Position numbers and translations under genes: made by a program. A stretch of 64,000 nt of DNA from NCBI GenBank assembly GCA_008638375.1, contig CM018052.1, positions 9,471,506 to 9,535,505 of the forward strand. Direction: 5' to 3'. Position 1 is the stretch's first letter; each line of letters begins with the position of its first letter. The notes beneath the pieces were generated by a model. The model did no database searches. It was not told the origin of the DNA and saw nothing but the letters and a program-made list of their open reading frames with translations. This document shows positions 47,304 through 59,218 of the stretch, piece by piece. Origin of the DNA: Nyssa sinensis. Taxonomy: Eukaryota > Streptophyta > Magnoliopsida > Cornales > Nyssaceae.

Positions 47304-47519
47304 GCGTTACATGTTAAACCGGATCAAATTGGTTGGTTCGGTGAAAACTGGACCGGTTCACTTAAAAAGGGAGTGAACCCATGGGTTCAGACTGAAAATT
47401 ATGGAAATTAGATTTTGACCCCAAAAATCATGGGAAATTTCACTATGGCTCGACCAAAATTAATTTAAAATTAAATTAATAATATTTAAATAAGAATTAT
47501 TTCAAAAACACCCCTAAGT

Positions 47520-47900
47520 TAAAAACGGGTCGAACGAAGTCCAAATAAAATAAATAAATAGTGTATTTTGACTATCTTGGATGTTCTTGACCCAATGGCG
47601 GGGTCCATTTCATGAGACAGGGCTCCAAAAAATTAAGACACGTTAAAGTATAAATTACCAAATTGCCCCTAATATGCTCGATGTCCAAATAAGACAAGTT
47701 TTAGAGTATTCTTATTATCTTGGACCTTTCGAGACCAACGGTAAGGTCCATGTTACGAGAAGGGACTCTGAAAAATAAGACACGTCAAAATGTAAATTAC
47801 CAAACTGCCCTTGACATGCCTAAAAGCCAAATGGAAGTCCGGGAAAGTCTAAATTGACTTTTTTCGACATTCCGAACTCAATGGTGAGGTCCGTGTTATG
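47520..47900 (+). repeat. Dyad-module repeats in LTR H (three copies)
   Basis: Cores near 47588, 47739 and 47878, each with a gac(c)caatgg..gg(t)ccat/gt-type element, a gggctcc/gggactc block and 'accaaattgcccct'-like text. Confidence 0.65.
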
Positions 47901-49497
47901 AAATGAAGTATGAAAAAATATGACATGTAAATATGTAAAGAATAAGATCAAATCTCACGATATAAGGAAGCTACCAGAAGAGTATACGTTAAGAAAACAG
48001 CACTTAAGATAAAAGTTAAGATTTAATACGATCTAAGAATAAAATAAGAACATCAATAGGAGATATTTGAAGTACATATGAAGTTAATAGATTATTTATG
48101 AATTGTTCTTAGGAACTGCAAAAGAAGTAGGAAAGCGTATTATTAGCACCAACCCTAAAGACTAAGGTGAGTAACCCTGCATTTGAAGTGGAGATTTAAC
48201 TCCACGGATTTGAAGATGTTTTAAATTTCAAAATATTTGAAGAATTGAGTGTTAAATTCAATATCTCATGATACCTGTTTTAAATTATTCCGTTCTTTTA
48301 AATCCTATTTTGATATGCACAGTGAATGATTTTTATTACAGTTTTTCTTAAAAGTATTTAACATGTTTACATGTCCTAAAATTGTTTATTCCAAATATTT
48401 GAAGATTCTATCATAAAATCATGAACATTATGTTTTAAATACTCATGAAAAGTATTTATTCGAAAAAGCCATATGATAAATGTATTTAAATGCAAAGATA
48501 AGCTGTGCATAAGCACCACAGATTTGATAGGTTTCAATTGACTTGTCAAAAGTCACATAGTCAGGATTTTGGGCATCTTCGGAACTCAATTGACCTCTCA
48601 TATGGAATGCCCGGTAGCAGGATCTAATCCCCCAGGCAATGAGATATCTCTACGTAAAGTAAAACAGAAGTCTGGTTCGAAACAGATTCCACCTAATCAA
48701 AGAGAAAAGATGACAAACGCTTTTGAAAATGGAAGCAGGTTTTACCCCCATTTTTACTATGCATGTTTATATGTTTGAAGTAACGCTTTTGAAAATGGAA
48801 GCAGGTTTTACCCCCATTTTTCACTATACATGTTTATATGTTTTGAAATGCTTATATTCTATTTAAAGAAATGTATGTTTAGCTCGAATACTTTAAATGT
48901 TTTAAAGCTATTTGTTATGAAGAATGCATATGCTCTATGTTCAAAGTATACGAGCAATTGGTAGTGAGTATTTTATAAACTCTCACGTACGAAGCCACTG
49001 CCAATTGAAACCCCATGACAAATGCAAGAATTACTCATTGGGCTTTTCGAAACTCACCCCATTCCCTAACATTTTTCAGGTACCGACGATGAATGGGAGC
49101 CTTGCTCCATTTTGGGATGACGATTATTAGCTCCATTATGATTATGGACTTTTGGAAGTATTAGAACATGTAGTTGGATAGATTTTGATGTAATAGATTT
49201 TGGGTAATATGTACTTAAGCTCGAGAGGCAACCGAATATGTAATATGTATAAAACCTTAGAAATTTTATTTATGCTCTGAATGAATATTCATGTGTATTG
49301 CTATGAAGAGTGGCAATACTGGGCGGATGTGCGAAAGTATTTTAAAATAAGAAAAGAAAAAAAAAATTCACACTTCCGCAAACCAAGGCCGCACCGCCAT
49401 CCGATACTGTTGTTTATGGAGCCTTGCCCTAAGGCCTCGATCGAAGGGCAGCGATCGCGATCCGAGATCAGCACAGGGTGGGTTTCAGGTCCTGACA

Positions 49498-51809
49498 AAG
49501 CAAGTATTTATCTGATCAGTTCAAGAAACTATGTGAGGAAAAAGGGATTACGCAGATAATTGACTATTCCACACACTCCGCAACAAGATGATGTTACAAA
49601 AAGAAGGAATTGAACGTTGCTAGATATGGTTAGGTGTATGATGGCGCAAGCTAGCCTCCCAATTTCATTTTGGGGGGCTGCTTATTTGGTTGCAACCTAT
49701 GTCCTAAACTGTGTGCCTTCGCATTTGGTTTCTTCCACTCCCTATGAATCTTGGAAAGGCGAAAAGCCCAATTTGGAGCATTTGTGCCCACGAGGATCTG
49801 CAGGTTATGTTCACGACACATCCCATAAGTACGGGAAGCTGGGCCCTAGAGCTAAGAAGCATATCTTTATAAGATATTCTAAGAGCTCAAAAGGTTACGT
49901 TATCTACGGTGATCATCTTGATGGAGGAAGAACTAAAAAAGAGTCACGAGATGTGGATTCCATTGAGAATGATTTCCCTAGCATGGGTGATACAAATGAG
50001 AGTCTTGACCTCTATGAGTTAAAGGAGATTTGATATATCTTACCATCTTCAAGCAAGGTTAGGGAATTAGTTCCTTATCCAATAATCCCTGAAGATAATG
50101 GGAGTGGTTTTCATCCTAAAGGGAGTGAGCAACCAGTAAAAACTCAAGATTCTCAAGTGTGCCGAAGCAAATGAGGAAATATTCCCTGTCGTCATTTCGG
50201 GATTGAAGGGGATGCTTTCTTGTGCGCTACATTAGATGAGGAAGAGCCTTCTTCTTTGAAAAAAGCGCTTTCCTCACATGCTAAGAATGAGTGGATGGAT
50301 GATTTGCAAGATGAGATGAGCGTCATGACGAAGAACAAGGTTTGGGAGTTAATTGACCTTCTGTTAGGGTATAAAATCATTGGAAACAAAAGGGTCTTGA
50401 AAATTAAGCGCCAGACAGATGGTTCAATTGACAAGTACAAGACACGTCTTGTGCTGAAGGGTTATACCCAAAAAGAGGGTATAGATTATGAAGAGACATT
50501 CTCCCCAGTGATGAGGTTTGCCTCTATTCGCCTTATTCTTGCTATTGTACTGCATTTAGACTTAGAGCTTTTTCAGATGGATGTTAAGATTGAATTTTTC
50601 AATGGAGAACTAGACGAAAAGATCTATACAGATCACCTAATGGGTTTTAAGGTCAAGGGACAAGAGCACAAAGTTTGACGTCTCACTCATTCTATTTATG
50701 GTCTTAAACAATCGTCTAGGCAGTGGTATTTTTTATTTCATCATGCCATTACCTCCATTGGTTTTGAGATGATTGAGGAAGATCATTGCGTGTATCTGAA
50801 ACGATCCAAGAAAAATGTTCTTATCTTTTCATTGTATGTCGACGACATTCTCTTGGTTAGAAATGATACGGATTCCATTGTCGCCATTAAAGAGTGGATG
50901 CCTTCTATTTTTGAAATGAAGGACATGGGTGAAGCAAATTATATGCTGGGAGTTAAGATCACGAGAGATCGTTTAAAGAGACTTCTTAGTTTGTCCTAAG
51001 AGACTTACATAAAAAAGATTCTTGAGAGCTTTCATATGCATCACTCCAAACCCATTGACACTCCGATGGAAAATGGATGGGCCTTAAGCCTAAACTAGTG
51101 TCCTAAGAATGATGAAGAAAAGAACCGAATGTTCATCGTGCCATATGTAGCTGCAATAGGAAGTTTGATATATGCTATGTTGTGAACACATCTAGACATC
51201 TGCTATGCAGTTGGTATAGTCAGTCGTTACCAGAGTAATCTTGTTCCAGATCACTAGAAGGCAGTGAAGGTGATTTTTCGATACCTTCGTGGGACTGTGG
51301 ATCTTTCCTTATGCTACCATGGTGGAGACCCGAAACTGAGAGGATATAGCGATGCAGATTGGGCTAGAGATAGAGATGGACGAAAGTCCACCTTAGGCTA
51401 TGCTTTTATACTTAGAGGAGGAGTTGTTTCTTGGTATAGCAAGAAGCAGACATGCAAAGCATTATCCACGATGGAGTCAGAGTACATAGCTTGTTCAGCG
51501 ACTGTTTAGAAGGCTGTTTGGTTGAGAAGATTTTTGTAAAGGCTGGGTTTTTTGACCCATAGAGATGAGGTTGTGCTTGCCGATTGTGATAGCATATCAG
51601 CCTTAGCCTATGCAAAGGATTCCAAGTATCATGGGAAATCCAAACACATAGACATTCGTTTCCATTACATTCGAGACATGGTTGCGCAAGGGAAAGTGGT
51701 CCTGAGATATATCTCCACAGGCAGTATGGTGGCTGATCCATTGACTAAGCTCATTGCCAGAGATTTATTTTTATCTCATGTTAGGAGTATGGGACTCCGT
51801 AGGATTTGA
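49498..51809 (+). pseudogene. Element F pol, second part: integrase end, reverse transcriptase and RNase H
   Basis: Integrase resumes after LTR H (YLSDQFKKLCEEKG when read in the original frame). The third catalytic position, Glu in the QQxxVAER-type block, reads Lys (about 49577-49609). From 49617 one frame holds to 51809. Reverse transcriptase includes WxLIDL-like and RLVLKGYTQKEGIDYEETFSPV, QMDVKIEFFNGEL and the catalytic YVDD at 50835-50846. RNase H includes GYSDADWA, ALSTMESEYIA and HIDIRFHYIRD. In-frame stops lie at 50031, 50172, 50676, 50997, 51096, 51183, 51255, 51507 and 51537. Several sit where relatives have Gln or Trp (e.g. 50997, 51096, 51255). Confidence 0.9.
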
Positions 51810-52915
51810 TATGTATGGGCATTTCATTTTGTTATTTGACATTATTATGATATACATTCCTTTTACATATGTTGTTTGATGGAGTGATTGTTATTATTGT
51901 GTATATCCTTGTTATATGTCACCAGGTTAAGAGTCGACCCACTCATACGGGTGATTCACCTTGGCGCTAAGATAATGAGCAAGATGACACATTGATGCCT
52001 ATGGCGCTTACGTAGCAAGCTAAGACATTTATATCGTGGCGCCTAGAAGGCAATATAGATATATTCACAAGCATTTAATGCTATATGCTTTAGTTAGAGC
52101 TAAGATGAGACCTTGACGTATAAGTCAATCATGGAGTATTTTCCACAAACTCCATGAAGCCTGTTATAGCCAAATGTGAGATTTTAGGAAGGCACTTAGA
52201 CAGTGACTGGGTTAAAACTCAGGTAAGGCATTTGTTAGCAACTAGACCCAGATTCGTATGACGTCCTTTACTTATTTGTTCAGTGACATGCCCATCTGTG
52301 GGAAGACGTTATATCATACATTTCATACTGTATGTGCTATATTGATTGATAGTGGGAGCGATGAATGATTCTCTGCTTCATTGCTGTGTGAGTCACTTTG
52401 ATCATTGGATCCTACTTATGCCATTGTTTAACCTAAGATTATGTCATGAAGAGGATATTCGATGTCGCTACTTTGGAATGTTTCCCAAGGATGATGGAAG
52501 ATACCGTCTCACAGGGCATCTCTGGGAAAATGATTGAGTCTAATCTGATTGATATGAGGGTTTAGGAAAGACGATTTGATATTACACCATGTTAGTGTGA
52601 CTCATAACCCAGGCGACTGTGTCGTGTTTGTCTACGATACGAGTCATGAGTGCATTACATATTAGGGGTGTAGCACTGCTTCCTTGAGGGGTTGAAGAGT
52701 GCTAGATCCGATGTAATTAAATTATCTTGGGCATATTCGAGATGCTTCCGAGTAATGTGCTTTTATTGGTCAAGTGGTGATTTGATAACTACGCTCCTGA
52801 AGCTGTATTTTCTTCTCGTGAGGTCACACGTTCCATTTCCTATATGAAGAGATGAGGAAATAAGAGATTGAGAAAAATCATAGAGATAACTTGCCCTATG
52901 TGGGTGAGTGGGAAA
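51810..52915 (+). other. Element F 3' untranslated region with purine tract
   Basis: 1.1 kb of non-coding DNA between pol and the 3' LTR, ending gggtgagtgggaaa (about 52902-52915), the polypurine tract. From 51832 on it is repeated at 57683-58769. Confidence 0.75.
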
Positions 52916-53640
52916 TGTTAGTTTTTGGATTTTGGATCAACCCATATGTGAATAAAATCTACCCACTAGGGAATGGGCCTTGACCCATCTAAGTGGCTGA
53001 TAGGATAAGTTCCTTATTCAAATACGTCTCTATCATGTGTTGATAGAGATCAATTGTCACGACCTGAAACCTACCCTAGGCGGATTACCGGATCGCGATC
53101 GCCGCCCCAAGACCCGAAGGCCTCGGGACAAGGCTCGCATCTACAGCGGTATCGAATAGATGTGCCTCATGTGGTTGCGAAAGCGTGAAAAACTTTTTCT
53201 TTTCTTTCTCGTTTTAAAATTTGGACATCCGTCCGATACTGCCGCTATTCACAATGGTACACATGATCATACATTCAGAGCATAACTAAAAACTTAAAGG
53301 ATTTTATAATGAATACATGTTCAGCTGTCCCTTGGGGCTTAATACATAACAGTTCACTACCTTACTAAAACAAAGGTTACAACTTAAGTTCATGATACTT
53401 AACAAAAGAACTACTTAAATATCCCTTCCAAAAACAGTTAGGCTCATCCTCATCGTCTTCCAATCAGCCCTATTGTCAATCACCTGAAAGGGGGATCCGA
53501 ACAAAGTTCGGGTAAGCTAATCTAAGCTTGTGAGCAATTCCAGTATTCGTCATGGGGTTTTCAATTAGAAGTGGTTTTTAGTACATAAGATTTTGTAAAC
53601 ACTCACTGCCAATTGCTCGTATACTTGAACATATAACATA

Positions 53641-53960
53641 TGCAATTCTTAAAATAGATAGCTTCGAAACATTTAAAGTATTCAAGCTAAACTCGTACTT
53701 CGTCAAATAGAGTATATAACTCAAAACATATGCATTTCATAAAACAGATAGCTTTGAAACATTTAAAGCATTCAAGCTAAACTCCTACTTCGTCAAATAG
53801 AGTATATAACTCAAAACATATGCATTTCATAAAACAGATAGCTTTAAAACATTTAAAAGTATTCAAGCTAACATATACTTCTTCATATAAACTTCAAAAC
53901 ATATAATATAACATGTATTTCTTAAATAGAGTATATAAAACTCAAAACATATGCATATTG
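53641..53960. repeat. 90-bp tandem repeat within LTR G
   Basis: gctt(c/t)(g/a)aaacatttaaa recurs at 53661, 53751 and 53841, exactly 90 bp apart, with a degenerate fourth part up to about 53960 (agagtatataa..ctcaaaacatatgcat). Confidence 0.85.
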
Positions 53961-55079
53961 AAAATAAGAGTAAAACTTGCTTCCATTTTCAAATATCTCT
54001 TCTTCTCACTTTAACTCTTGGAATCTGTTTCGAACCAGACTCCCATTTTACATATACGTGGAGATGACCTAACTGAACCGATCAAGATCGTCTTCCTGGT
54101 CCCTAAAAGGTAGGTAAGACTCATTTCCTGACAGAACAGATAGGGTTCCTCGAGGTATCTCATTACCTGTGGGATTAGATCCTGCTACCAGGCATTACAC
54201 ATGACAAGTCAATTGAGTTCTGTACAATCCAAAATCCTGACTATGTGTTGATGCACACGATAGGCCCATTGAGTTTCGTACAACCCAAGACCTACCTATG
54301 TGCTTATTATTATCTTGTAAAACATTTGTCATATGACTTCTTCATATTGATACTTTTCATGAGTATTTAAAACATACAGCATATAACTTTTGCAGTGATG
54401 CTTCAATACTTGCAATAATCAAATTCAGAACACTTTACATAATTTGGCATTTAAAACTTTAGACATGCGAAAATATGTTTGAAGAAAACTATGGTCCATT
54501 CACTAAGCATGTCATAATAGAGTTTATAAAACAGAATAATTCAAAACTGAATCATACAAATGCTGAATTCGAAATTTCAAACACTTCATATCTTTGCATT
54601 TAAAACCTTTTCAAATCCATGGAGTTAAATCTCCACTTCAAATACAGGGTTACTCACCTTGGTCCTTTAGGGTTAGTGCTAAAAATTGCGCTTTCCCACT
54701 TCCTTTGTAGTTCCTAAGAACAATTCATAAACATCTCATCAACTTCACATTCATTGTAATATCATCTCGATATTCCTTAACTTATGCTTAAATCGTATTA
54801 GATCCTAAAACGATTTCATAATTTCATATGTACTTAACTTAACTCGTACTCTTAACCTATGACACAATTTAATGTGTTAGGAATTGAATTTATTTCAATT
54901 TATACTCTTCTAGTAGCTCCATAAACTTTAATTTAAATTTATTTACTTCACATATTTACGTGTCGTGTCTTTTCGTAATTCATTTCCTTGTATACGCCTT
55001 AGATTAGTACTTTGGTATTACTTTAATTTATAGTCATTTGACAGATGCTATTCAACAAATTTTATGTCTCTTTATTTTT

Positions 55080-55620
55080 GACATCTCTCTTGGTCAAATA
55101 GACTCTACCATTGAGTCCGGAGTGTCAAAGAAAGTCGGTTTAGGCTTTCTCAGAATTTAATTCAGACTTTCATATGTAAAAAGGCAAAATGGTCATTTAT
55201 CGTTTTACGTATCATATTTTTTTGTACTTCGTTTCATAATTTGAACTCCATTATTGAGTCTGGAAGGTCGAAGAAAGTCAATTTAGACCTTCTCTGGTTT
55301 CATTTTGGCTTTAGGGGTACCAGGGATAATTTGATCATTTTAACATTTTTACGGGTCTCCAATTTTTCGGGACCTCATCTCATGTCGTGGACCTCACCAT
55401 TGGACTCAGAAGGTCCGAGATAGTAAGAATACGTTAATAACTTGTTAATTTTGGACAAGGGGTATTTTGGTCATTTACCCCTTTAAGTGTCTTTATTTTT
55501 TGGGCCCCGTATCGTAAAACGGACCCTACAATTAGTCTTAGAATATCCAAAATAATAAGGATACACTATTCATATGTTTAATTTGGACTTTGTTTGACTT
55601 ATTTGTGATCTAGGGGCAAA
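55080..55620 (-). repeat. Dyad-module repeats in LTR G (four copies)
   Basis: Cores on this strand near 55110 (ccattgagtccggag), 55250 (ccattattgagtctgg), 55393 (accattggactcag) and 55530 (acaattagtcttag), about 140 bp apart. Confidence 0.65.
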
Positions 55621-55856
55621 ATAGTCATTTTACTTTATTTATTAAATAATTAAATAAATTATTTATTATTTTTCAGGGGTCTAATTGCATAAAATTTCCC
55701 TTAGTTGGGCCATAGTGTAAATTTTCAAAAGTTCTGGGGTCAAAACACAAATCTTTGCAACTTCCGGACTGAACCAGTGGGTTTAGTTACATTCCCAATG
55801 AACAGGTCCAATTTTAATTGAACCAATCTGGTCTGGTTGGGTTTATTGCGTGATGC

Positions 55857-55875
55857 TGACGTCATGATGACGTCA
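55857..55875. promoter_or_regulatory. Paired TGACGTCA sites in LTR G
   Basis: Perfect TGACGTCA at 55857-55864 and 55868-55875, 11 bp apart as in D. About 1.45 kb from the LTR start. A bZIP-type site pair is inferred. Confidence 0.6.
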
Positions 55876-56732
55876 GCCCTAATGATTTAAAAATTTAAAA
55901 ACATAAGGCAAAACGACACCGTCCCACTTAACTATTTTATGCAATGGGTCGGGTTCCGACCCGAACCCAATTTGACCCACTTGACCCGAACCGTCACTAT
56001 TCATCTTCTTCCCCATTTCTTCTCCAGTGTTGCCCTAGTTACAGTTTTCCTTTCTCTTCAATTTCGTGGACTTTGGTTTAGTCATTTGCTGTTGTTTTCA
56101 ACCTAAAGTGTTTCTAACATCTTAAGGATCATCTTGGCATTCATTTGAGAGTTCAAAACTGCTTCATGTGTTTGGTTTTGGGTTTGATAATCCAAACCTG
56201 TGTCTCGGTCGAATATGCCCATTTTGAGCCAAACTCGATGGGGTTTGTTCTAATATGCTCCATTTTTCATAAGGTTGAAATCCCTAATCATAAAAGTGAT
56301 TTTAACAGTGTGTTTAAAGGTTTGGGTTTCAAACCCGCAACCTGCAACTCGATTGTTGGGGGTTGTTTCTTAAGATTTTCAGTCGCGAACATGTGTTTTG
56401 GGGATGCTCTTGGGGTCTACTTTCAGTATCTATAAACCAAATTTGGTTTGGTTTCCATTGGATCAGACCTGCTATAAGCAAGGTCTCCAATGGCTGCCTT
56501 GTGTACGGCTGGTGTTTCTGAGGTGTTTTAGGTTGAATTTTCATGCTTATCACTGTTTAAACATTCTTTAACCATCATATACACTAATTCAAACCTTAAA
56601 ACAGTTCATACGTAGAGAATTTCTAGAGAGAGAAATTTAATAGTTTTTGATGTTTTACCTTCAACAGTGGCTTTCTCCTCCTTCTTCTTCCTCTGAGATT
56701 TCCTTCCCTCTCCTCAGAACTCTCTCTCTCTG

Positions 56733-56763
<31 letters not shown>

Positions 56764-57049
56764 TTCGTGTGTTGTAATGAGGTGTGTATATGATTGTGTA
56801 CATATTGTATAAGGATATATGGCCCTCATTTCACTCCCATTCTCCATCAAATCAGCCCATACCTCCCATACTTTCTGATTTGGGGCCATCCCTTCTCCCA
56901 TTCCTCTACACCTACTTGCATATATAATATACATATATGGTACATCATCCCCCATACTTTCTTGTCTCCAAGTATATATAAAATATGTATATATATATAT
57001 ATATTTATAATATATACCACACACACACACCCACACTCACGATTCCATG

Positions 57050-57083
<34 letters not shown>

Positions 57084-57682
57084 CTTAATTAATTTCTTTT
57101 GTTTAATTAATTAATAAATTAGTTATTCAATTATATTTTATTAATCATCACATTTTATATTAATCATAACAAATACTTAATTTCTCATATTAATAAATTA
57201 ATTACATTAAATTAATTTATCATATTCTTAAGGACATAATTTTTACACTCATTTTTCATAACCTCGTAAAACGCGCCTCATTACCCGACATTCTCGGGTC
57301 GGGGTATTACATCAATATTTTGAATCCTAACAAAATTTTATATGTATCTAAAATAAATACGCAAATACGTGGTCTGTGTAATGTGGTTGTGAGATATAGT
57401 ATACTTTATTTCTCTAGTCTTTTCTCTCTAGTAGGTTTGGAACGTGAAGATTGAAGGGATAATTCTAGTAGCCAACATTGCGTAACTTCGTGAAATTTGA
57501 GGACATACACGGAAGGCAAAAACTCAACGTTTGGTTCGTAACAACAAGTAATATACGATTTATGGGTATCTTCTACAGTCAGGTATGACTTAACCCATAT
57601 ACATGCTATGTGCATTGAGTGTTTACGGAACTAATAGTACTAGGTTGTCTTCGTTTGGATCTTTGATTTGCTTTATTAGTTG

Positions 57683-58769
57683 TTATTTGACATTATTATG
57701 ATATACATTTCTTTTACATATGTTGTTTGATGGAGTGATTGTTATTATTGTGTACATCCTTGTTATATGTCACCAGGCTAAGAGTCGACCCACTCACATG
57801 GGTGATTCACCTTGGCGCTAAGATAGTGAGCAAGATAAGACATTGATGTCTATGGCGTTTACGTAACGAGCTAAGAAATTTATATCTATGGCGCCTAGAA
57901 GGCGATCAAGATATATTCACAAGCATTTAATGCTATATGTCATCTTAGTTAGAACTAAGATGAGACCTTCACGTATAGGTCAATCATGGAGTATTTCCAC
58001 AATCTCTATGAAGTCTGTTATAGCCGAATGTGAGATTTCAGGCAAACGCTTAGATAGTGACTGGGTTGAAACTCAAGTTAGGCGCTTGTTAGCGACTAGA
58101 CCTAGATTCGTATGGCGTCCTTTGCTTATTTGTTCAGTGATATGTCCATCTGTGGGATGACACCATAGCATACATTTTATACTATATGTGCTGTATCAAC
58201 TGATAGTGGGAGCGATGAATGAATTTCTGTTTCATTGTTGTGTGAGCCACTTGGATCATTGGATCCTACTTATGCCATTGTTTAACCTAAGACTATATCA
58301 TGAAGAGGATATTCGATGTCGCTACTTTGGAATGTTTCCCAAGGACGATGGAAGATACCATCTCGTGGGGCGTCTCTAGGAAAGTGATTGAATCTAATCT
58401 GATTGATATGAGGGTTTAGGGAAGACGATTTGATATTACACCATATTAGTGTGACTTATAGACCAAGCGACTGTGTTGTGTTTGTCTACGATACGAGTCA
58501 TGAGTGCATTACATATTAAGGGTGTAGCATTGCTTCCTTTAGGGGTTGAAGAGTGCTGGATCCGGTGTAATTAAATTTTCTTGGGCATATTCGAGATGCT
58601 TCCAAGTAATGCGCTTTTATTGGTCAAGTGACGATTTGATAACTGCGCTCCTGAGGCTGTATGTTCTTCTCGTGAGGTCACACGTTCCATTTCCTGTATC
58701 AAGAGATGAGGAAATAAGAGATTGAGATAAATCATAGAGATAACTTGCCCTATGTGGGTGAGTGGGAAA
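57683..58769 (+). repeat. Element F 3' untranslated region, copy 2
   Basis: Repeats 51832-52915 with scattered substitutions and small indels; ends in the same purine tract. The 90- and 63-residue frames at 57888-58379 lie in this non-coding DNA. Confidence 0.88.
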
Positions 58770-59218
58770 TGTTAGTTTTTGGACTTTGGATCAACACATA
58801 TGTGAATAAAATCCGCCCACTAGGGAATAGGCCTTAACCCATTTAAGTGGCTGATATGATAAGTTCTTTATTCAAATACGTCTCTATCATGTGTTGATAG
58901 AGATCAATATTTTGAATCCTAACAAAATTCTATATGTATCTAAAATAAATACGCAAATATGTGGTCTGAGTAATGTGGTTGTGAGATATAGTATACTTTC
59001 ACTCTCTAGTCTTTCCTTTTTGATGGGTTTGGAATGTGAAGATTGAAGAGATAATTCTAGTAGCTAACCCTGCGTAACTTCGTGAAATTTGGGGACATAT
59101 ACAGAAGACAGAACTCAACGTTTGACTCGTAACAACAAGCAATATACGATCTACGGGTATCTTCTACAATCAGGTATGACTTAACCCGTATATATGCTAT
59201 GTGCATTGAGTGTTTACA
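58770..59218 (+). repeat. Element F 3' LTR, copy 2 (449 bp, uninterrupted)
   Basis: Opens tgttagtttttgg and closes gtgtttaca; followed by gaact, the target duplication. Confidence 0.93.

Larger units (their letters stand above)
45363..49497 (+). mobile_element. Solo LTR H (same family as D, G, I), nested in integrase of element F
   Basis: TG...CA ends (tgtaacaccccgaccc and caggtcctgaca), 4135 bp, no coding region. Flanks acgca (45358-45362) and aagca (49498-49502) are a 5-bp target duplication with one change; with one copy removed the integrase reads through in frame. It is closest to fragment I, sharing an extra internal gtgtaatacccga segment absent from D. Two internal tandem duplications occur: about 187 bp (46922-47295) and about 66 bp (48717-48845). 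Confidence 0.88.
53055..57311 (-). mobile_element. Solo LTR G (same family as D, H, I), inverted, in the F 3' LTR
   Basis: Flanked by the perfect duplication tcaat (53050-53054 and 57312-57316). On the minus strand it opens tgtaataccccgacccg and closes caggtcgtgaca; 4257 bp, no coding region. Landmarks shared with D and H include the bipartite TGACGTCA site, four dyad modules (about 55080-55620), the 'aaggtgagtaaccc' block (minus strand of 54645-54660) and a 90-bp tandem repeat at 53641-53960. Copy 2 of the 3' LTR lacks it, so G is younger than the duplication. Frames in the TC- and TA-rich stretch (56623-57114) are not genes. Confidence 0.9.
52916..57627 (+). repeat. Element F 3' LTR, copy 1, interrupted by solo LTR G
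   Basis: Opens tgttagtttttgg; resumes after G at 57317 (attttgaatcc) and ends gtttacg, where the terminal CA has become CG. About 450 bp without the insert. Confidence 0.92.
41465..59218 (+). mobile_element. Element F: Ty1/copia LTR retrotransposon with a duplicated 3' end and two nested LTRs
   Basis: A 448-bp 5' LTR, Met-tRNA-like primer site, long leader, gag, then pol in copia order (protease, integrase, reverse transcriptase, RNase H), a 1.1-kb 3' untranslated region and 3' LTRs. The flanking 5-mers are gagct (41460-41464) and gaact (59219-59223, also 57628-57632), a target duplication with one change. Solo LTR H splits integrase, the 3' end is present twice in tandem (51832-57682 and 57683-59273), and solo LTR G sits in the first 3' LTR. 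Many stops and frameshifts make it inactive. Confidence 0.9.
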
